Source: Anthopleura xanthogrammica
Taxonomy: Eukaryota; Cnidaria; Anthozoa; Actiniaria; Actiniidae
Assembly (NCBI GenBank): GCA_964019055.1
Contig: OZ025214.1
Location: forward strand, 1,977,501 to 2,041,500
Direction of reading: 5' to 3'
Length of the DNA: 64,000 nucleotides
Shown here in pieces: positions 1 through 11,837 of the stretch. The position numbers and the translations under genes are program-made. The number at the start of each line of letters is the position of its first letter. Position 1 is the stretch's first letter. The notes below the pieces were generated by a model. It worked only from the letters and a program-made list of their open reading frames with translations, did not search any database and was not told the origin of the DNA.

Positions 1-2306
1 ATTTATTGTCTGATGCGCGATAAAAATCCCAATAAAATTTTTGGTTCCAAATATAGTTTATGAAGGATACTTTATTTTAAAAACGACAGATCAAAGATTC
101 GAGGGGCTGCAAGAAAGACCCGTGTCATGCAGTCTATACTTTAATGTATGTTTAGTACAAGTGTACTTGTCTAAAAATAAATAATCCCAGTAATTTCACT
201 GATTATTGGTTCTGCATGCGCTGCCACGAAAATAAACTGATTATTAAAAGAGAAATAATTTATTCTAGTTTGTCGTGGTGCACCGTTTGTTTCAAAATTG
301 TTTAGTTCTCCAAAAAGAAAATAAATTTGAGTGCACCATAGTTTTGAATCACTAGTTGAGGACTAGTTGAGTGATTGTTTTACGAACTTTTTAAGGTTTT
401 TTGTAGCAGTCATACTGAGTAAGGTTTTTCTTGGCAGGACACCGAAGCACCTGCTTTGCGCAAGAGTTGGGTATATTCATGAACAAATGAAAACAAGTAA
501 GGACAGCTCGACGAGATGGTAGAGCAGAAAAACGCCAAGGCTGCTACTTTCACGATTTTTTTTACTTAACTGGCAGTGATACCCCAAAAACTATAAGCGT
601 TTTCATTTTTGTCACTGTTGCCCCAAACTTGTGAGAAAATCCTAGGCCTGTCGAACTAAGGTAAAACTACTTGGAGATATTTACGGAAATGTCAGCGTTT
701 CTTTTAGTCAAAATATCCTCTAGAGTGATTCTCATAAAACCCTGAAATACACTTTGGTTTCTCACGCACTACTTCACTCGAATTCTTTTGTTTTCTATTG
801 TGTTTATCTGACTATTACACTTTAATAAGTACACTTTGTTTCACAGGTTAATGAAAACAATCTATCTCAAATTACAAGGCATTAAATCTAGAAACCCCAT
901 TCACTAAATTCTGGTCGCATTTGATATTTTGTCAATATTGGCTCCAAAACTGCTGTATGCTGGATGACGAGATACCGATTATAACCCAAAGTTTTTTCTA
1001 ACTATATGAGTCTGAGTTTGACCATCACATGAATACGAAGCTTTCTTTGCTATTTGCCTTATGCTAAGGTTATTTAGAAATATTATTTGAAGTTATCAGT
1101 CAAGAATTGGTGCTTAAAATGTACGTATGCAGTAAAGTTTTGGCGTAATTCAGAACTGAAGATTAATTGCATGCTTCTATACAGGAAAAACTCAAGATTA
1201 CTGTATTGGTGCCCTTGCCTTGAATAAACTGCCCCGAGGCGCCCTAATGAACATCAATTTTACCAGTGATATTCTCGGCTAAACTATTTCAATGTTTGAC
1301 TTTAGCTTCGCGAGCCTCCCATCTGTTCAGCAGCACCAGTTTCTTTAGCCCAGCAGCTGTTCTAATTTTAGAAAATTCAATCAAATATAGCCAATGAATT
1401 AAGCTCACAGATACCTTTAAATCGTAGAAGTCAAACTGCTCCAACCGTACCGCTCAGTGATAAAACTCTTAGTCCATAATATGTTTTAAAATTACAGTGT
1501 GAATATTTAACATTCTCACCATCGCAGACTTTGCATTGTAAACTAATCCATCTATCAATATCACAATACTAGCTAAAATGCCTAAAATAAAGTGCCTAAC
1601 GTTACTATGGATATACGAGAACGAGCACATTGGGATAAACTAAACAATGGCTATCTTGACCCAGAGATTCAAGAGAGCTATGGTAGCGATCGTTTGACCG
1701 TGCGCGCATCTACTAGGGATCAGAACCACAGTGCCGAGTGAAAGGCGGTGTTATAAGGCGGTGGATTATATTAGCCCGCGTATAGTCGCAAACCATGCTT
1801 CCTAATAAGACAGGGGCGGTAAATGGTTTTCGCGGAAATCTAGAACGGGTTTTTTTTAATTTTCGTGATCTGTAATGAGCATGTTTTGAACGTCGAAAGA
1901 CCAAAAACATAGTTCATAGGTTCTTCACGTCTGGCTCGGTGAATCTCCGGGTGTCTCCCGATTCCCCATCTAAGGGAAATGATTTGTTTGTTGGTTGTCC
2001 TATTAAAAGCAGATGAGTTTCAAAGATAACTTCAAAGTTTATCAGCATTTCAGGTTGTATTCTCGACATAAATTTGACCTCACATCGCGTGAGGCGTTTG
2101 AGTTACTGAATACGCTGAATCGAAGCCGAAAAGAAATACGTACGGGAATTCAATCAGCACCGGTTCGTTAATTTCAATGCGTGTTGATATCCGATCCGAG
2201 CTGGATGATGAAAAGGCGGCAGAGATAGAAAGATGATCGCATATGACTGAAAGGACAGTAAGGTCCAGTTCAAACGTCGATCTTCTCATGAGCCAAACTT
2301 AATGAC
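1..2306. other. Intergenic, nothing recognised
   Basis: AT-rich sequence without a convincing exon, RNA gene or repeat pair. Short open frames on the minus strand (near 1713-1910 and 2080-2289) have no recognisable content. Confidence 0.5.
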
Positions 2307-2684
2307 ATCAAAGAAAACCGCCTTATTATCCATTGTTTTCAATGCATTCGGCTTATGTGAAGTCCAATGTTTGAACTGGGCCTATAAGAAAAGGGGAAAT
2401 CATATGAATACCGCCGAAAAAAAATATTTAAAAAAATGATAGAAATCGAAAACATGATGGATTGTTATCGACTTTACGACGTTTCGCAGCCGAATCAAAG
2501 AAAACCGCCTTATTATCCATTGTTTTCAATGCATTCGGCTTATGTGAAGTCCAATGTTTGAACTGGGCCTATAAGAAAAGGGGAAATCATATGAATACCG
2601 CCGAAAAAAAATATTTAAAAAAATGATAGAAATCGAAAACATGATGGATTGTTATCGACTTTACGACGTTTCGCAGCCGAATCA
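2307..2684. repeat. Perfect two-copy tandem duplication, 187-bp unit
   Basis: Unit 1 (2307-2493) is followed directly by unit 2 (2494-2680), which I read as identical base for base, including its A-runs; a 4-bp ATCA stub follows. No gene is visible inside. Either a very recent duplication or an assembly artefact. It sits about 1.5 kb beyond the 3' end of the GPCR coding region. Confidence 0.95.
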
Positions 2685-2982
2685 GTCTGGGGACGCGCGC
2701 GAGGTTGGATTTAAAAAAAATCTAGTTTCAAATTTATTCCCACAATCCTATGCGCGACGAAGTCGTTACCAGTCTTACCTTTAACTCCGGAAAACGGGAC
2801 CTCTACCTCGTGTCTTAACCCCTGATGAGAAACACTTGGTAGAACGAACGACCATCACCTCCACCACACTGCCGCGACGCATGAGCTGATTCGAGAGTTT
2901 TTTTTAGATTTCCTTGTGGGTTGAGATTTAGTTTTATTTATACCAGTATATATATACAACATGATATTAATAATAATTTATA

Positions 2983-3303
2983 TTACATATATACATGACA
3001 AGAAATTGAAATGGAATGCACCTTAATATTAAAGCGTGTCTTCAATTTATAAAATCCGGCGTGGCATGCTAATTTACATTTAAGGCATTCTATGCAATGT
3101 GGAAGTACTGGAAGTATTTTAGAAGGAGTTTCACCATGCAAACCAATAAACATCATTGTATGAAACTTAATGTAGTGACTTTGCATATCATGCATGCCTC
3201 GGTCATGGCATGGCTTCCCGACATTTTTTGGTGTTCGTGTGTTCAAAGCACCAGATGAAAACGTGCCGCGTATAAATATCCAGTGCTGCGGAGCATGGAG
3301 CAT
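2983..3303 (-). other. Unassigned ATG-started open frame, 106 codons
   Basis: Starts at a genuine ATG (3301-3303) and is the longest minus-strand frame that does not come from simple repeats, apart from the GPCR. It contains a Cys/His cluster (HCIECLKCKLACH) but matches no domain I know, and composition is not clearly coding. It lies downstream of the GPCR in the same direction, so it may just be 3' UTR or intergenic sequence. Reported because of length only. Confidence 0.12.
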
Positions 3304-3311
3304 GGCAACGC

Positions 3312-3640
3312 CTTACAGTACGACTACTATAACCCGGGCCACTTATAGACAGCAAGAACCAATCAAAATTTAGAATAAAAACAATACATTCCAGCTTTGG
3401 CTAGTCGAGCCAATCAGAGACCATCAAAAAAAAAAACAATTTAACATCCGTTTAGTCCAACCGATGCAAAATTATTCCGATTTCTATGAGAAAAAGACGA
3501 TCGCGTAAACAACTCCTGCTCTCCAGGTTTCTGAATGGCTCAACTACTCAAAGTTGGAATGCACTGTTTTCATTCTAGCTAAATTTTGATTGGTTTTCAG
3601 GTTCTTTCTGTCTTATTGGTCCCGGTAGTCGCACTGTAAG
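3312..3640. mobile_element. Palindromic MITE with arms of about 110 bp
   Basis: The left arm (3312-3421) starts CTTACAGTACGACTAC and the right arm (3526-3640) is its imperfect reverse complement, ending GTAGTCGCACTGTAAG. Both arms carry AACCAATCAAAATTTAG and the same order of further words, with small indels. About 105 bp of unpaired sequence lies between them. No coding capacity. Non-autonomous DNA-transposon derivative; no clear target-site duplication seen. Confidence 0.85.
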
Positions 3641-3720
3641 TAACATATCAAGGTTTCAAAAAAACTGTTCACTAGGAGGGAAGTGTACTGCACTGGGGGA
3701 GGGTTTATAAAATCTACTCC

Positions 3721-3740
3721 AACCCCCCCCCCCCCCCCCT
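3721..3740. repeat. Poly-C run
   Basis: Almost pure C tract followed by CT-rich bases. Simple sequence; likely to vary in length and to be sequenced unreliably. Confidence 0.9.
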
Positions 3741-4176
3741 CTTTTTTATACACCATACATGCACACAAATTATGAGGCTCAAAGGTATGTTAGCTGAGAT
3801 AAGTTTGAAATCGTATGATATTATTAACTTCCTGTGATAATATTTGACGATCATTCTAGTTGGTTAGATCTCAAAACGTTCGGCGCTTTTAGTCAATCGA
3901 TTATCGTATCAGTAAAATGTAAAGAATAAGATCTTGAAAGCCCGTCTTGTTTTTCTTGCTTAATTCCTTTGTACTATAGTTAATCAAAGAACGTATGTAG
4001 TGTTGATAATATTTTAACAAAAGGCAATGCATGGTCGATTGCTGCAGCAACTTGGCATACATAAGCCCGGCAAAACTGCAAAGCACTTTGCAAACAAGTA
4101 ATATACATTTGCTAGTGGCTAGAGATACCTCAACAAGCATCTTTAAACATGCCATATGGTACATGCAATTTGACTT

Positions 4177-5280
4177 CTAAACCTGGGTTTGCTTGTGAAC
4201 ACCATTTCCATTGGAAGTCAAGAGTTCTGTCTTTGCATTGCCATTTTCGTTAACATGATTCAAATTGGTGTTTAAGTCTTCACTACACTTGCCCAATATA
4301 GGTGTCTTTTGAGTTTTAGTAATAGTAGTATTAAAGTTATCATCCTCGTTGGCTTCTTTGTATTTGGAGAAGAACATTCGCAACAAAGATTTTCGCCACT
4401 TTTTAAAAAGTCTCTTAAATGCGCCTCGGTAGGTACGGTTTAGACAACAATAGATGATAGGATTCAAACAACTATTCAGATATTCCATCCATTTTATAGC
4501 TCTAAGTACCTTAAAGTGAGGATCACTGATGAAATTCCGATCAACAGCATATCCAATAATCATAACGAAAAATGGAAGCCAACAAACCACGAATGCTCCA
4601 ATCACAACAGCAATAGTCTTCGCAGCTTTTATGTCCGTTTTGTAACTCTGATGGAGGTTGATCATGCGGGATTGTCTCCTAGCAACCATGTAAATCCGAG
4701 CGTACATGATAATCATAGCCAACAATGGTAATATCAGGCTGGCCGTTGAAACCAAGTAGTGGTATCCACTATTTGGGATTTTATTCTTTGCCAGGTTAAG
4801 CAGCGAAATAGTAACTGCATAAACCCATACAAAACATATGATCATGATCGCTCTGAATGACGTCAAGAACTCGTGGTATTTATAGGGTGCTGTGATGGCA
4901 AGATGGCGGTCACCGCTCACTGCTAACAGATTCATTATAGAGGCAGTTCCACAAAGAATGTCAATGCAATTCCAAAACTGCATCGATGGTTCATCCAATA
5001 TTTTGTAATTCTTCAAGTCAGGCTCCAGTTGCAAAATGAACCAAAACGGCATAGCAAGCAATGCAACCATGATGTCAGCAACCGCTAAGCTTATGATGAA
5101 ATAGTTGCACTTTGTTCGTAGCTCTCGAAATGTAATAAAGCTAGCCCATACCAAGAAGTTACCGAACAAGGTTGCAAGCATCAGCAATCCAACAAAAATC
5201 GCCCCAACGATGTTCTCAGGCCCTAAACCCAAGGTTGTCGAGTTGATTGATGAGTTGCTCATTTCGTTTGAAGACGCCAT
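4177..5280 (-). CDS. Class A (rhodopsin-family) aminergic-like G-protein-coupled receptor, single coding exon, 367 aa
   Basis: Seven-transmembrane receptor of the plasma membrane, probably sensing a biogenic amine or similar small cation and coupling to G proteins. Counting from the ATG: TM1 about 24-48 with N41 (1.50); TM2 59-82 with LAVAD, D69 (2.50); TM3 101-126 with D107, which sits exactly 18 residues before R125 as the amine-binding D3.32 does; TM4 143-163; TM5 176-198 with S178, S181, P185 and Y193; TM6 219-244 with CWLPFF (W234); TM7 259-280 with NPIIY (273-277); helix 8 from 282. D216 could form the ionic lock with R125. N9 and N13 are N-glycosylation sequons. The C-terminus TQV fits a class I PDZ ligand. 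The open frame runs 13 codons further upstream, but only to a TTG; the ATG at 5278-5280 has a strong AAAATGG context and is the chosen start. Odd points: DRH for DRY, no Cys at 3.25, and a short ECL2 without Cys. Receptor fold is very secure; ligand is unknown (adrenergic, octopamine, dopamine and trace-amine types are all possible). Confidence 0.95.
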   Translation of the reverse strand: MASSNEMSNSSINSTTLGLGPENIVGAIFVGLLMLATLFGNFLVWASFITFRELRTKCNYFIISLAVADIMVALLAMPFWFILQLEPDLKNYKILDEPSMQFWNCIDILCGTASIMNLLAVSGDRHLAITAPYKYHEFLTSFRAIMIICFVWVYAVTISLLNLAKNKIPNSGYHYLVSTASLILPLLAMIIMYARIYMVARRQSRMINLHQSYKTDIKAAKTIAVVIGAFVVCWLPFFVMIIGYAVDRNFISDPHFKVLRAIKWMEYLNSCLNPIIYCCLNRTYRGAFKRLFKKWRKSLLRMFFSKYKEANEDDNFNTTITKTQKTPILGKCSEDLNTNLNHVNENGNAKTELLTSNGNGVHKQTQV

Positions 5281-5390
5281 TTTTCTTTTGTAGAAAGTCT
5301 TTTTAAAAATCCTTTTCAAAGTTTTCAGAAGAGGTTTCTATTTGTCACTTATGTCCTCGATGATCCTGTAAGAAATTAAGAAAGAAATCC
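5281..5390 (-). other. Probable 5' UTR of the GPCR with a 3' splice acceptor
   Basis: Upstream of the receptor ATG on the minus strand there is a pyrimidine-rich run ending TTTCTTACAG (AG at 5367-5366). This is a good metazoan acceptor, so a 5' UTR exon would start at 5365 and run 85 nt to the ATG, with a non-coding exon and promoter further toward higher coordinates. Intronless receptor coding regions with an intron in the 5' UTR are common in animals. The splice is inferred from the motif only; I could not place the upstream exon or the promoter. Confidence 0.4.
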
Positions 5391-8300
5391 AAGACTAAGA
5401 CACATGTTTTCTGGCACATAAAGTTAGTGAAAATAAAAGGGTTTTGAGCACTCAGAAAGGACTTGAGGCTTTTGACCCTCATAACAAGACAAGCCAATGA
5501 CCTGCGTGCCTTTCGTTTAGAAAGCAATCGCCCATCAACATAGTCTGCGATAAGAGTAGCATCTTGACAGAATGATCGAATACATCTGCATTCATGAAGT
5601 AATACCACAATGATATTCAAGTATCGTTATAAAAGCATTTTGCTTCAGGCAATCATGGTCAGAAAGTTTTTCACGATATACGAACTTGAATATTTTACTT
5701 CCAAATTTTTGAAATTCCATTCTGTTAAAAATAGTGGAATGGCCTTCCTGTCGGAAAGGCCAAATAAAGTCGGCTCAAAATTAGTTCAGTAATCAATTAA
5801 AGACGGAATAATATGACTATTTACTATCCATTCAAACCGATACGTTAATCGTTTGCAGATATGTCTAAATATAACTAATTCATTCGTGCCAATTGCCGTG
5901 TAATTCGAACAAGTTTTCAATGTTTGATTCGTTGACATGACTGACGATTCTCCCATGTAGTGTAGGAGATTTTTGAATATCGCCGCATGAATCCTGCACT
6001 TGCCCAACCGTTTCAATCACATCATAACTTTTCTAATGATCAACTTTTTTAAAAACAATCGTCGGCCTTTTTTTAAAATACCAACCCATTTGGCAGTGAT
6101 CAGATGCTGTTCTCGTTAGCGTCCATAAAGTAACAAAAACGCCATGGCTACTTAAAAGGTTAACCCACTTGAAGATCTCTAAAATCTTCTAGTAATCCCA
6201 TGTAAGTGAAGTATAAAGTTTAAGTGAGCATTCAAGCTGTCTAGGCCGAAGCCTAAAAGCATGGATGAAAGACTTCTAAAATCAAAGTGTTTAGATACAT
6301 AAGAGCATCAGTGCCAAACTATAAGCAGATTTGCAAGTTCTCGTTCTCTTTGAAATAATATTGGTGCTGTCAGCTAATGTTTTCCAAGGTCGATTTTGTT
6401 GAGTCTTATTTAAGAGATTAAGAAAAAGAATGTTTTTATTGTCTACTAACCAACTCACAACTTCTAAAATACTGCAGCCTTTGATAGGAAACTGGTGGCC
6501 GGGGATCCGATTAAGAACTGACAGTTTACCTATTTACTAATTTCAGAAAATGTACACAGAGAACAAGCGCGCGTATAGAGCTTACGTTTATAAAGAAGCT
6601 AAAGATCATCTACGTAACAATTATATCAATGCTTTCGTCAGGTTTTTCGTAATCACAATAGATAGAACAGGTTATGTTACGGTCTGAACAAGACCAGACG
6701 AGAAATATTTCACGGAATATTCTTGGAACTTTATTCTTTACGTTAATACAAAACTTACTTCCATTAAAATAAAGATCAAAATTTTCCGACACTCAAGAGT
6801 TAAAGTTGGTACGTGCAACACTGCAAGCAGCCACTCGAGACCAAGACTGTTTGATAGATTGAAAAAGGCCTGTTTTACTGTCTGCTGTTGGCATTGACGC
6901 ATGTATGGTGACAAACAAATTCCTTAACTCAAGCAATCAATTTTTAGGAAAATGAGTATTATTTTATTATCCAAAGAGAGTCAAAAATGAGGGAAAATAT
7001 TTTGGATTTTTTCCAGATGAAATAGCAGTGAAATCTCACAGTAAAAAGCAGAAATTCCGCAGTCTAACTAAGAGATTTTTGCCCTTATATTAAAAATGTT
7101 CAATGTCAAACCAGAGAAAAAGTGAACAAGTTATTAATTGTAAAAACTTGACTGAGGTCATCTTGTTTGGAGAGGTAATAATTAAGCTGGAGAAAACGAC
7201 CCACTTCAGCGATGACTCATTTGAAGCTGAAATTCCCCACGAATATAACTCTGATATAGATAACTAGAAGAGGTGATAATGATTTCTCCTAATGTTACTC
7301 ATCATGATCACGAGCAAATGTATCCATAAATTAATATTATGCCACAAATAAAGTATTTATTTCTAAGGGAGGTCGACAGTGATTTCAAAGGTCTTTGTTC
7401 GGTCAATTTAAAGGAAGACTTAACATATGTTTCTATCACGAAGCCCTGGCTTCGAGATGCTGCAATTAATCCACTGAAAATACCTCGTTTCCTAATTTTT
7501 TCAGCATTAGTATTGATGCATGATTATTTTGACTTGATTTTATTATTATGAACTTATTCCTGCAAAACATCTTTTTTAAAGATACTATTTATTAATAAAT
7601 TACGCGATTTGTATGCCTATTAAATTACATATTATCCTGCTGTGTATGGATCACACACACCCACAAAACATATTCAAAGCAAATAGCCATAGGCCAAATC
7701 CTTCGAGATCAAACCTAAAGAAAATAATTTACTACTATTAGAAAAAGCAGTTTTATTCGCCAATTAGTCTCATGGTTGATCATTTATCTTTCGTTCATCG
7801 GCGGTATCAGGGAAATCAAGGAAACGTTACACGGTTAATTGGTAGCCTTGATATCGTTAAAGTCTATATTTGTGATGATGGTCGACCGTAACGTAAATGA
7901 GAACCATAACTATGAATGTTTAATGGCGGCTATATATTCGAAAAAAAATTCAGTTCTAGCATTGCTACACACTTTTTCAATGCTAGGAGACTATGATCGG
8001 ATTTTAAACGATATATTGGATTATAAATTTAAAACCTAATTCTATAATTGAAGATAGGTTCAGGGAAGGTTAAATAGAACCTTGGAATTTCTTGAATGGA
8101 TTCCATTTTTACCTAATTCTACATCAGTTTGAACGTCTTTGAAGTAACAAAAAACATAGAAGTAGATGAAATGCGTTCAATTATATGTCCAATTGTAATG
8201 AGAAATGTAAGAAATAAATAGAATGCTGTACTTACAAACAGAAAACCTGGAATGTTGGATAGACTGCTTGCTGCACAACTTTGAGATTTCCTTTCTGAAT

Positions 8301-9149
8301 CAAGTTTTTTCTCAGAGGAAGAGATTTTTCAGGCTCTTAAATCTCACGATACGAAACTCAGTCACTTTTAGATGTGAGGAAGCTGGATGAACGCCTTGTT
8401 CTAAGTGCTTGGATTACAAACAAACCAAGGGAACGTGCAGTGGATAATCATCATCTGCTGAATGCCAATTTCAAGTGTCTCGTTATGAACTTGATCTAAT
8501 TATAGCTGGTGTCAACAACACATGTTTACGTGGTGGTAAGAAATGTGTTGATAAATGGTTCCTGTTGCTGTTATTATTAATAATAATTATTCCATATTGA
8601 CTCGTACCAGTAAAAAAAATGAGCCAGTAAATGACACAAGTAAGCTAAATTAACGCCAAAGTAATCTTGAAATAAAGAAAACAAACCAATCCTTATAAAG
8701 TAAATGCCAGTGTTAAAACATATCATAAGTGCTTGAGCAAACTGTTCTATAAATCTGACAACTGGTTGGTTAAATAGTAGGCAAAAATATTGTTATCAGT
8801 GAACGATTCATATAAGCTATAGTATTATGTTTGTTCACGAACCATACTTAAATTAACACCTATTGATTAGAGGGTATTTGCTTATTCTTCTGATGTCGGT
8901 TGTTTGGCAGCTCGTTAATTGAAAACTTTGAAGCGAGCGCACGAAATCGTAAAATCAAACGATACAAAAGAATTTCGAGCAAATTTGAAAGTAAGAAAAC
9001 AGAAGTGAAAAATTTACTAGCATTGGTATCAATAATGTGGGGAAATCAAAACCCAGATTGGTTATCACGTCTCAATTAAGGTAAAATGCATGCATAGTGG
9101 TCAGGGTAAAAAATACCTCAGTTACTGACTGTTGCATGCTGCACCTGCT
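5391..9149. other. Intergenic, upstream of the GPCR
   Basis: Should contain the GPCR promoter and any non-coding first exon, but I could not place them. A small hairpin (GGCCTTCCTGTCGGAAAGGCC-like, 5741-5761) is the only structure noted. No other gene seen. Confidence 0.5.
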
Positions 9150-9309
9150 TATAGACCCTTTAAAAATATCCTACGATGCTTTATTTTCCTCGTTTGACGT
9201 CAAATTTATCCTTTTGAAATTTGATCTTTTGAACAAAATTGAAAAGAATAAATTTGACGTCAAACGCGAAAAATAAAGCATTGTAAGATTTATTAAAAGG
9301 GTCTTATAC
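9150..9309. mobile_element. Palindromic MITE, about 160 bp
   Basis: Near-complete inverted repeat. Left arm begins TATAGACCCTTT and includes GTTTGACGTCAAATTTAT; the right arm mirrors it and ends AAAGGGTCTTATA. The two arms meet at a short loop near 9225. The outer TATA could be target duplication or part of the TIR. No coding capacity. Confidence 0.9.
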
Positions 9310-9608
9310 TCCTAGATCAAGATTAGTTAGTGTAGATAATGAAGACATAGTATTGTGTGTTTTCATCCCACTCTACCTGTTAATGATCGAGGAAATCCTA
9401 TGCATAAGGAAAGGTCTGTCTACAGATGTTAATGATTTAATTTTGTTTGTAATTTTTTCTCATTCTAAATCCAGTAGAAAAGATTCTTTGAATGACTTTC
9501 TTGAAAATATATGCATGTGTTACAGGTAAACTAGGAAAGAAGCAGAAGCTAGAAAAAGAAAGACATGAAAGAGAGAAAAATAGAATAAAAGAGGAAGAAC
9601 GAAACAAC

Positions 9609-9609
<1 letters not shown>

Positions 9610-9644
<35 letters not shown>
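9610..9644 (+). repeat. (AG)n dinucleotide microsatellite
   Basis: About 17 uninterrupted AG units inside a longer purine-rich stretch (9530-9660). Confidence 0.95.
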
Positions 9645-9649
<5 letters not shown>

Positions 9650-11080
9650 AAAGAAAGACGATTACGTCGATCTTAAGATGGCGCGCCACTACATCGATTG
9701 ATCATTTTGATAATATTATATACTTGAGTTAAAAAGATCAAACAGTTAGAAATGAGGAGAACCTACGTTTTTCTCTGCCGACGCAGAATGTCAAATGGAA
9801 AAAAGGTCTCCTTTTGAGATTCGTCACATTCAAACTGACGCTTGAGTGATTGAGTTGTTGAAGTTATTTTTTCTTCTTCTTTCCTATCTTTCTTTACTTC
9901 TTTCTTCCTTCGCAAACAGTACTAGCTGTAGCCGATTTGTAGTTGTTGACTTTATAAGTTTTTCAGTTATATCTTGTTAATTCAAGTTTAGCTGTACATG
10001 TTTGCTGGCAATGAAACTCAGTGATCCATCCCTAAAGTCAAATCTATATAAGTATGATCATGGTGCATTTCGTGAGCCAAAACAAAAGGTTCACCTTGAC
10101 TGAGCTGAACTGAACTAAATAGCTTTTTTATCATGCTAAAAAGGAGACAAATGTTGACATGAATCTTAATTAAAGCAAAACAGAACACTTTGAGCCACAT
10201 AATATTACCGATTTCAAAGCTAACGCTAATGTCAGTCAAGGTCGGTGCCTGGACAAGAAAATGAAGTCAAGGGCTTTATCTAAACCTAAAGTTCTACACA
10301 TTTGAAAACAATGCACCAAAACTTTCCATAATACAACCTTTCTCAGCGCGATAAGTCTAGGTGTAGATTGAAGAATCTGGTATGACAACACCTTTGATCG
10401 ACCCTTACACGTTCAGGGATATTCTAGCCAAGCTATGCGCGCTGAAGCATCGTATCATGACCAATAACATTGCTTTCTATTGGCAGTAAGAATTTCATAT
10501 GCCATTTAGTGCTAGAAGCTTTAGACAATTAAGGTTCAATTCTAGATACTGCATCCGGCGTTTCTTTTGCCCATTGGGGCCTTCAACGGGCGTCAAGAAC
10601 TTGCGCTTTCTTCGACAAGTGTCCCAAAGAAATTCGCCCAATAACAGAAATATTTTTTCCAGAAATGCAACATATTCATACATCAGAGCGATAGGTAGTG
10701 CTATTGAATATCAAAGGAATTATACCATGTACATTTCATGAATGAATCTGTCAAATATGCTAAGAACTTATACCTTAGCGATGAAGCGTCAGTTATTAAC
10801 ACCGAACTGTTCCTTCCACAATTAGGATCATCTGCACTTATGTGACTAGCACAGAACCTTTATATGGCTCATTAACGCATTTACTTTGTTGCTCGGGTTT
10901 TGTGTTGTGACGTATGCTCATTAAGGTAGCGTGCAAATGATTAATTGATTGGTTAAGCAGCTGAAAGAACCCTATCCATGCTTCAAGTATTCTTGCGTCT
11001 ATTCGAAAACTCGTTATCAAGTTGCAAATGGTGGACCATTAGGAAAAATCCACTGACTAATGTAATGGTAGTTTGTCCAA
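9645..11080. other. Intergenic, nothing firm
   Basis: A 62-codon minus-strand frame with an ATG at 10681-10683 has some protein-like content (TPVEGPNGQKKRRMQYLELN) but no clear splice signals and no recognised family. Otherwise featureless. Confidence 0.4.
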
Positions 11081-11425
11081 AATATTGTTTTATTCGGAAG
11101 ATTTTTTATTGATTCCGTTATTCATATCATGGAATTATCTATTATCAAAGCAATAATGATCCAAAAATAATTAATTGGCTTCATATTATTTTATTGGATT
11201 AAGGGTCTTGTTTTACTCGTCCAATACTATGGATTGCATGTTGTTTCATTAGGAAGATTTTTGATTGATCCCGTTATTCATATCATGGAATTATCTATTA
11301 TCAAAGCAATAATGACCCACAAACACTTTATTGGCTTCACACTTTGTTATAAGATATTATATTGGATTAAGGGTTTTGTTTTACTCGTTCAATATCATGG
11401 ATTACATGTTGTTTCTTTAACAATA
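11081..11425. repeat. Diverged two-copy tandem duplication, unit about 155-180 bp
   Basis: Both copies carry CCGTTATTCATATCATGG (at 11115 and 11271, spacing 156) and then ATTATCAAAGCAATAATGA, and later TTGTTTTACTCGT. Copy 2 has about 20 extra bases. The 100-codon plus-strand open frame across copy 2 is only a by-product of the repeat. Confidence 0.85.
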
Positions 11426-11837
11426 GCTCTCATCGTAGTTGAGTACGCCGCTCCGACGAACCAGCGGTATCGTGACGAGCGTAGGATCAAAACGAGGCTA
11501 TCGAGTCGACCTTCGTCGAGTTTTCCAAGAAATTAAAAACCAGCTACACCCCAATTCTATTGTTTTATGAAGGTTTTGAGATCTAGGGTAAGACCTTCAT
11601 TCTTAAAGCCGGGGGCAGCTTTGATTATCAGCAGGGGAGTGCGGGCTGAATTCAAAACCCGAAGACCTGCAGTCCCTGGCTGATTTTTTAATCGGTTCAA
11701 ACTCACGGGCTCGGGCATTCAATGAAATTCAAGACATCAGCCTCGGGCTTCAGATACAACTAGGCACTACAAGTACAAACCTGGACCTAGTAGAGCTTTC
11801 AGTTGTCTATTGAGGCATAATTTTTCATGGTGTTATT

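Noticed and set aside
4516..5293. Plus-strand open frames inside the GPCR
   Set aside because: They are antisense shadows of the receptor coding sequence with no domain content.
5281..5319. Extension of the GPCR by 13 residues upstream
   Set aside because: The extended frame begins at TTG, not ATG. The ATG at 5278-5280 has a strong context, so the 13 residues are taken as 5' UTR.
11234..11536. 100-codon plus-strand frame as a gene
   Set aside because: Starts at TTG and spans the second unit of a tandem duplication; no domain.
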